Assembly: GCA_005885565.1 (NCBI GenBank)
Contig: VAXK01000171.1
Coordinates: 1 to 9,926 of the forward strand
Length of the DNA: 9,926 nt
Direction: 5' to 3'
Source of the DNA: Actinomycetota bacterium
GTDB lineage: Bacteria; Actinomycetota; Thermoleophilia; Gaiellales; Gaiellaceae
The notes beneath the pieces were generated by a model, which searched no databases, was not told the origin of the DNA, and saw nothing but the letters and a program-made list of their open reading frames with translations. The position numbers were made by a program, and so were the translations under genes. Below are positions 6,095 through 9,926 of this stretch, piece after piece. Within the stretch, counting starts at the first letter, position 1, and each line of letters begins with the position of its first letter.

Positions 6095-7489
6095 GTGAGC
6101 GCCGACTACCCGACCGTCCTCGAGCTCGTCGGCGCGACGCCCGTCGTCCGCCTCGAGAAGCTCGGCGCCGAGGTCGAGCCGACGCTCCTCGCGAAGCTCG
6201 AGTACCTGAACCCCGGCGGCTCGCTCAAGGACCGGATCGGCCTGCCGCTGATCCAGGCCGCGGAGCGCGACGGCAAGCTCCGGCCCGGCGGGACGATCGT
6301 GGAGCCGACCTCGGGAAACACCGGCGTCGGGCTCGCGATCGGCGCGGCGATCAAGGGCTACCGGTGCATCTTCGTCATGCCCGACAAGATGAGCCAGGAG
6401 AAGATCGCGCTCCTGCGCGCCTACGGCGCCGAGGTCGTCATCTGCCCGACCGCCGTGCCGCACGACTCGCCGGAGAGCTACTACTCCGTCTCCGACCGGC
6501 TCGCCGAGGAGATCCCCGGCGCGTTCAAGCCCGACCAGTACTCGAACGTGGCCAACCCGGACGCCCACTACCGCGGGACGGGACCGGAGATCTGGGAGCA
6601 GACCGGCGGCGCGATCGACGCGATCGTGATCTCCGCGGGCACCGGCGGGACGATCTCCGGCGTGGGGCGCTACTTCAAGGAGCGGAAGCCCGAGGTGCTG
6701 ATCGTCGGCGCCGACCCCGAGGGCTCCGTGTACACGGCGAAGGACGAGAGCGACGTCCACCCGTACCTCGTCGAGGGAATCGGCAAGGACACGTGGCCGA
6801 AGACGATGGACGCGAGCGTCGTCGACGAGTGGGTCCGGGTCTCCGACCGCGACTCCTTCCTCGTCGCGCGCAGGCTGGCGCGGGAGGAGGGCATCCTCGC
6901 GGGCGGCTCGGGCGGGACGTCCGTCTACGCGGCGATCGAGGTGGCCCGGCGGTTCGGCCCCGAGGCGCGCATCCTCACGATGATCCCGGACTCGGGCCGC
7001 AGCTACCTGTCCAAGTTCTACGACGACAAGTGGATGCTCGAGCACGGGTTCGCGGAGCGAGAGGCGCCGGCGCCGACCGTGGAGCAGGTGCTCCGGTCGA
7101 AGCGCTACGAGGAGGCGGACGTGCCGGAGCTCGTCACGATCGCGTCGCACCAGAAAGTGGGCGAGGCGATCGACGTCATGCAGCGCTACTCGATCTCGCA
7201 GCTCCCCGTCGTCCGCGACGGCGACGTGAGCTCGCTCGCCGACGTGATCGGCTCGCTCCACGACCGCGACCTGCTCGAGCGCGTCTTCAAGGACCCGGAC
7301 GCGCTGTACGAGGACGTCGTCGAGGCCATGCAGCCGCCGCTCGCGACGATCGAGGCCGGCGAGTCGTTCGACGAGGTCTTCGCGACGCTGACCGGCAGGA
7401 CGAACGCGATCGTCGTCGCGCTCCGCGGCAGGCCGATCGGCGTCCTCACGCGCTCGGATCTGCTCGAGTACCTCGCCCACCGCCGCTAG
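6095..7489 (+). CDS. cbs: Cystathionine beta-synthase with C-terminal CBS-domain pair
   Basis: A PLP enzyme condensing serine (or an activated serine) with homocysteine to cystathionine, the first step of reverse transsulfuration. The 464-residue product has a fold type II catalytic domain (about 1-320). It shows GGSLKDR with the PLP-binding Lys45, PTSGNTGVGLA (71-81), the phosphate-binding AGTGGT loop (181-186) and PDSGRSYLSKF (298-308). NPDAHYRGTGPEI, VGADPEGS and DDKWMLEHGF are closer to cystathionine beta-synthase than to plain cysteine synthase. Two CBS motifs follow (about 345-395 and 408-462, ending VLTRSDLLEYL), which in relatives bind adenosyl ligands and regulate activity. No heme-binding N-terminal extension is present. 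The GTG start leaves no leader-borne ribosome binding site. A cystathionine gamma-lyase is not visible nearby. Cysteine synthase activity remains possible. Confidence 0.9.
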   Translation: MSADYPTVLELVGATPVVRLEKLGAEVEPTLLAKLEYLNPGGSLKDRIGLPLIQAAERDGKLRPGGTIVEPTSGNTGVGLAIGAAIKGYRCIFVMPDKMSQEKIALLRAYGAEVVICPTAVPHDSPESYYSVSDRLAEEIPGAFKPDQYSNVANPDAHYRGTGPEIWEQTGGAIDAIVISAGTGGTISGVGRYFKERKPEVLIVGADPEGSVYTAKDESDVHPYLVEGIGKDTWPKTMDASVVDEWVRVSDRDSFLVARRLAREEGILAGGSGGTSVYAAIEVARRFGPEARILTMIPDSGRSYLSKFYDDKWMLEHGFAEREAPAPTVEQVLRSKRYEEADVPELVTIASHQKVGEAIDVMQRYSISQLPVVRDGDVSSLADVIGSLHDRDLLERVFKDPDALYEDVVEAMQPPLATIEAGESFDEVFATLTGRTNAIVVALRGRPIGVLTRSDLLEYLAHRR

Positions 7490-7516
7490 ACGTCGCTCCC
7501 CCTCGCAGGCCGTGCC

Positions 7517-7545
7517 TTGTAATCGGGCGGGACGAGGAGGACAAT
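7517..7545 (+). promoter_or_regulatory. Candidate sigma-70-like promoter for the RCC1-IPT gene
   Basis: TTGTAA (7517-7522) and GACAAT (7540-7545) are separated by exactly 17 bases, each matching 4 of 6 consensus positions. They lie in the 110-base gap between cbs and the RCC1-IPT start, giving a leader of roughly 45-50 bases. The rest of the gap shows no hairpin that I can recognise as a terminator. Confidence 0.4.
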
Positions 7546-7587
7546 CGAAGACGCCAAGAGACAGCGCCGCGCCGAGACGGCTCTGCG

Positions 7588-7595
7588 GGAGGGAG
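7588..7595 (+). promoter_or_regulatory. Ribosome binding site GGAGGGAG deciding the RCC1-IPT start
   Basis: GGAGG at 7588-7592 sits 7 bases before the ATG at 7600, an ideal spacing, and supports this start over the internal Met15. Confidence 0.7.
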
Positions 7596-7599
7596 AAGA

Positions 7600-9926
7600 A
7601 TGACGTCGTCGACGAGGGCACGGCCGCTCCTCCGCTTCTGCATGCTCGCGGCGCTGAGCGTGCTCTTGCTCTTCCCGGCAGGCGCCGCTCCGGCGACGGC
7701 GACCGGAACGGTCGTCGCCTGGGGCTGCGGCGGCTTCACCCAGGCTGGACAGTGCACCGTGCCGAGCGGCCTCTCCGGCGTGACCGCCGTCGCCGCCGGC
7801 ACATTCCACAGCCTCGCGCTGAAGAGCGACGGCACCGTCGTCGCCTGGGGCTGCGCCGTCGACAACGTCGGGCAGTGCAACGTGCCGAGCGGCCTCAGCG
7901 GCGTGACCGCGATCGCCGCCGGCTCTTTCCACAGCCTCGCGCTGAAGAGCGACGGCACCGTCGTCGCCTGGGGCTGCGCCGTCGACAACGTCGGGCAGTG
8001 CAACGTGCCGAGCGGCCTCAGCGGCGTGACCGCGATCGCCGCCGGCTCTTTCCAGAGCCTGGCCCTGAAGAGCGACGGAACGGTCGTCGCCTGGGGCTGT
8101 GGGATCGACAACGGGCAGTGCGACGTGCCGAGCGGCCTGAGCGGCGTGACCGCCGTCGCCGCCGGGAACGTGCACAGCCTCGCCCTGAAGAGCGACGGCA
8201 CCGTCGTCGCCTGGGGCTGCGGGGGCGGCTCGGACACCGGGCAGTGCGACGTCCCGAGTGGCCTGAGCGGCGTGACCGCGATCGCCGCCGGGGGAGGACA
8301 CAGCCTCGCCCTGAAGAGCGACGGCACCGTCGTCGCCTGGGGCTGTGCCGGTTTCGACTGGGGCCAGTGCGACGTGCCGAGCGGCCTCTCCGATGTTGTC
8401 GCGATCGCAGCCGGGGACATCACCAGCCTCGCCTTGAAGAGCGACGGCACCGTCGTCGGCTGGGGCTGCGGCGCCGGAGACGCCGGGCAGTGCAACGTGC
8501 CCGCCGGCCTCACGGGCGTGACCGCGATCGCCGCCGGGAGCTCGCACAGCCTCGCCCGGCGAAGTGACGGCACAGTGGTCTCCTGGGGCTGCGCCTACAC
8601 CGACATCGGGCAGTGCAGCGTGCCGAGCGGCCTGTCCGGCGCCATCACCGTCTCCGCCGGATACGGCCACAGTCTGGCGCTCGTCGCGCCCGCGCCCAAG
8701 ATCTCCGGCTTCAGTCCGGGCGGCGCCGCCGTCGGAGCCGTCGTGACGATCGGCGGGTCGAATCTGGGCGGCGCGACCTCGGTCTCGTTTGGCGGCGTCG
8801 CCACGGCGCCCACCTTCGTCTCGTCGACGCAGGTGCGGGCCGTCGTGCCGGCGGCCGCGAGGACCGGCCACCTCGACGTCACGACCTCCGTCGGGACCGG
8901 CCACAGCAGCGGCACCTTCCGGGTGCTGCCGCGGATCACCTCCGTCAGCCCACCGAGCGGGCCGGCCGGGGCCGCGGTGACGATCGCCGGCTCCGGCTTC
9001 ACCGACGTCGGCGCGGTCAAGTTCAACGGCGTCCCCGCCACCGCACCGAGCGTCGACTCCGACCACCAGATCACCGCCCACGTGCCGGCCGCCGCAACCG
9101 GCGGCCGGGTCACCGTCACCACCCTCGGCGGCACCGCCACTAGTCCGACCGGCTTCGTGGTCGTGCCGACGATCACCGGCTTCTTCCCCCTTGTTGCCGC
9201 CCCGGGCAGTCCGGTCGTCGTCAACGGGACGGGGTTCGGCAGCGTCAGCTCGGTCAAGGTGCACGGAGTCAGCGCCGGCTTCAGCGTCCTCTCTCACACC
9301 CAGCTGCGCCTGATCGTCCCCGCAGCCGCGACCAACGGCTTCATCACCGTAACCACCCCCGGCGGCACCGCGCTCAGCGCCTTGATCCTGATCGTCACCC
9401 CGCGCGTCGTCGGCTTCGCACCCGGCTCCGCACCAGTAGGGGCCAAGGTGACGATCAGCGGAAACGCCTTCGGCGGCGCCACCGGCGTCCTCTTCAACGG
9501 CGTCCTCGCCCTCCCCGCCACCGTCACCCCGACCCAGATCACCGTGCTCGTCCCCGCCGCCGCCTCCACCGGAAAGCTCACCGTCGTCACCTCCGCCGGC
9601 GCCGGCCAGAGCAGCGGCACCTTCCGCGTGCTGCCGCGGATCACCTCGGTCAGCCCAGGAAGCGCCCCGGCCGGAGCCACGGTGACGATCGCCGGCTCCG
9701 GCTTCACCGACGTCACCGCCGTCAAGTTCAACGGCGTCCCCGACGGGAGTGCGAGCGTCGACTCCGACCACCAGATCACCGCCCACGTCCCCGCAAGCGC
9801 GACCAGCGGCCGCATCACCGTCACCACCGCAGGCGGCACCGCCGTCAGCGCGAGCGGCTTTCTGGCCGTGCCGACGATCTCCGGCTTCGCGCCGGGAGCG
9901 GCCGCTCCCGGCAGCCCGGTCGTGGT
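7600..9926 (+). CDS. Exported RCC1-repeat / IPT-TIG-domain protein, open at the 3' end
   Basis: A large secreted or surface repeat protein of unknown partner; 775 residues are visible and no stop is reached. Residues 1-34 form a signal peptide: basic MTSSTRARPLLR, hydrophobic LAALSVLLLF, then an AxA-type site near Ala34. Residues 36-362 are eight RCC1-like repeats of 39-42 residues, each beginning GTVV(A/G/S)WGC, passing GQCxVP(S/A)GL and, in the first seven, ending near SLALKSD, which suggests a beta-propeller. From about residue 367 follow IPT/TIG Ig-like domains of 78-79 residues (starts near 367, 445, 524, 602, 680, 759), each opening with a GFxP or SVSP turn followed by a VTI(A/S/G)G-like strand and ending in a TTxGGT/TSxGxG hairpin. 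IPT domains in bacteria are commonly extracellular adhesive or carbohydrate-associated modules. The start is set by GGAGG 7 bases upstream. Similar RCC1-like repeats occur in many bacterial exported proteins, without a single known function. Confidence 0.88.
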   Translation, partial: MTSSTRARPLLRFCMLAALSVLLLFPAGAAPATATGTVVAWGCGGFTQAGQCTVPSGLSGVTAVAAGTFHSLALKSDGTVVAWGCAVDNVGQCNVPSGLSGVTAIAAGSFHSLALKSDGTVVAWGCAVDNVGQCNVPSGLSGVTAIAAGSFQSLALKSDGTVVAWGCGIDNGQCDVPSGLSGVTAVAAGNVHSLALKSDGTVVAWGCGGGSDTGQCDVPSGLSGVTAIAAGGGHSLALKSDGTVVAWGCAGFDWGQCDVPSGLSDVVAIAAGDITSLALKSDGTVVGWGCGAGDAGQCNVPAGLTGVTAIAAGSSHSLARRSDGTVVSWGCAYTDIGQCSVPSGLSGAITVSAGYGHSLALVAPAPKISGFSPGGAAVGAVVTIGGSNLGGATSVSFGGVATAPTFVSSTQVRAVVPAAARTGHLDVTTSVGTGHSSGTFRVLPRITSVSPPSGPAGAAVTIAGSGFTDVGAVKFNGVPATAPSVDSDHQITAHVPAAATGGRVTVTTLGGTATSPTGFVVVPTITGFFPLVAAPGSPVVVNGTGFGSVSSVKVHGVSAGFSVLSHTQLRLIVPAAATNGFITVTTPGGTALSALILIVTPRVVGFAPGSAPVGAKVTISGNAFGGATGVLFNGVLALPATVTPTQITVLVPAAASTGKLTVVTSAGAGQSSGTFRVLPRITSVSPGSAPAGATVTIAGSGFTDVTAVKFNGVPDGSASVDSDHQITAHVPASATSGRITVTTAGGTAVSASGFLAVPTISGFAPGAAAPGSPVV
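7705..8685 (+). repeat. Eight tandem in-frame RCC1-like coding repeats (117-126 bp)
   Basis: Unit starts are 7705, 7831, 7954, 8077, 8197, 8323, 8446 and 8569, giving lengths of 126, 123, 123, 120, 126, 123, 123 and 117 bases. All length changes are multiples of three and fall between the two cysteines. Protein core: GTVVAWGC, 4-6 variable residues, GQCxVPSGLSGVTAIAAG, two to three variable residues, SLALKSD. The seventh unit is degenerate at its end (LARRSD) and the eighth is followed directly by the first IPT domain. Confidence 0.9.
7804..8054 (+). repeat. Perfect 128-bp match at 123-bp offset (recent unit duplication)
   Basis: Bases 7804-7931 are identical to 7927-8054, with no mismatch over one whole repeat unit plus 5 bases. 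Identity breaks at 7932 (C) versus 8055 (G). Other units differ at many synonymous sites, so repeats two and three arose by a recent slippage or unequal exchange event. Confidence 0.9.
8698..9926 (+). repeat. 705-bp super-repeat of three IPT/TIG domains
   Basis: IPT domains 1-3 (from 8698, 8932 and 9169) recur as domains 4-6 (from 9403, 9637 and 9874) at an exact 705-base offset, 234+237+234 bases. The register holds at all points checked, including a 37-base identical stretch at 9047-9083 and 9752-9788. The second copy is cut by the window edge. Confidence 0.85.

Noticed and set aside
6086..7621. Minus-strand 511-residue frame opposite cystathionine beta-synthase.
   Set aside because: Asp/Arg/Val-rich shadow typical of the antisense frame of a high-GC gene; the plus strand carries an unambiguous complete enzyme.
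7446..8573. Minus-strand 375-residue frame with regular repeats, and a plus-strand Arg-rich frame at 7512-8567.
   Set aside because: Both only mirror the periodicity of the RCC1 coding repeats in wrong frames, and neither has domain-like sequence or a start signal.
7705..8685. Regular ~123-bp repeats considered as a CRISPR-like or non-coding array.
   Set aside because: Unit length and spacing are not CRISPR-like, and all units stay in one reading frame with conserved protein motifs.
7486..9786. A 766-residue open frame on the minus strand across the repeat gene.
   Set aside because: It is antisense to a plus-strand frame with a signal peptide, RCC1 and IPT domains and a good ribosome binding site. 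Its own translation is low-complexity Gly/Asp/Ala/Arg sequence, produced by GC bias and repetition.

Overview
This window reads as a chromosomal segment from a very GC-rich bacterium, probably an actinobacterium. The actinobacterial hints are the strong G/C bias at third codon positions, GTG and TTG starts, and starts with little leader preceded by TANNCT-type -10 hexamers. A Thermoleophilia-like lineage is my guess; nothing here proves it.

Layout. Positions 1-491 (minus) hold the N-terminal 163 residues of a nucleotidyltransferase that runs off the left edge. Divergent from it lies a tightly overlapping purine block, purM (510-1374), purN (1365-1913) and purH (1901-3433). These cover AIR synthesis, GAR formylation, and AICAR formylation plus IMP cyclisation. 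As given, purM is broken: the reading frame shifts near 870-876, and about 32 bases encoding the conserved GGETA region appear to be missing. Convergent with purH, and abutting its stop codon, is a small minus-strand operon. It encodes a 120-residue two-helix membrane protein with a leucine-heptad tail and a 59-residue charged, Trp-rich protein, linked by an ATGA overlap. Divergent from that is a 14-helix DHA2-type MFS transporter (4079-5518). Its stop codon interlocks through a shared CTAG with that of a COG2085-type Rossmann protein (5515-6042, minus). Divergent again is a complete cystathionine beta-synthase with a CBS-domain pair (6095-7489).

From 7600 to the right edge one open frame encodes a large exported repeat protein, of which 775 residues are visible. 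It has a signal peptide, eight RCC1-like repeats each with a WGC...GQC cysteine pair, then IPT/TIG domains arranged as a three-domain, exactly 705-bp super-repeat. The frame has no stop before the window ends. The long open frames on the opposite strand and in other frames over this region are composition shadows.

How the genes relate. purMNH form one pathway. The membrane protein and its small partner probably act together, in an unknown role. CBS serves transsulfuration. The RCC1-IPT protein probably acts outside the cytoplasm, partner unknown. I see no RNA gene, CRISPR array, insertion sequence or convincing intrinsic terminator. No gene-free stretch exceeds about 110 bases. I found no clear new multi-gene system. 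The points most worth a second look are the purM lesion, the cysteine-paired RCC1 repeats with a perfect recent duplication, the 705-bp IPT super-repeat, and the small membrane operon.
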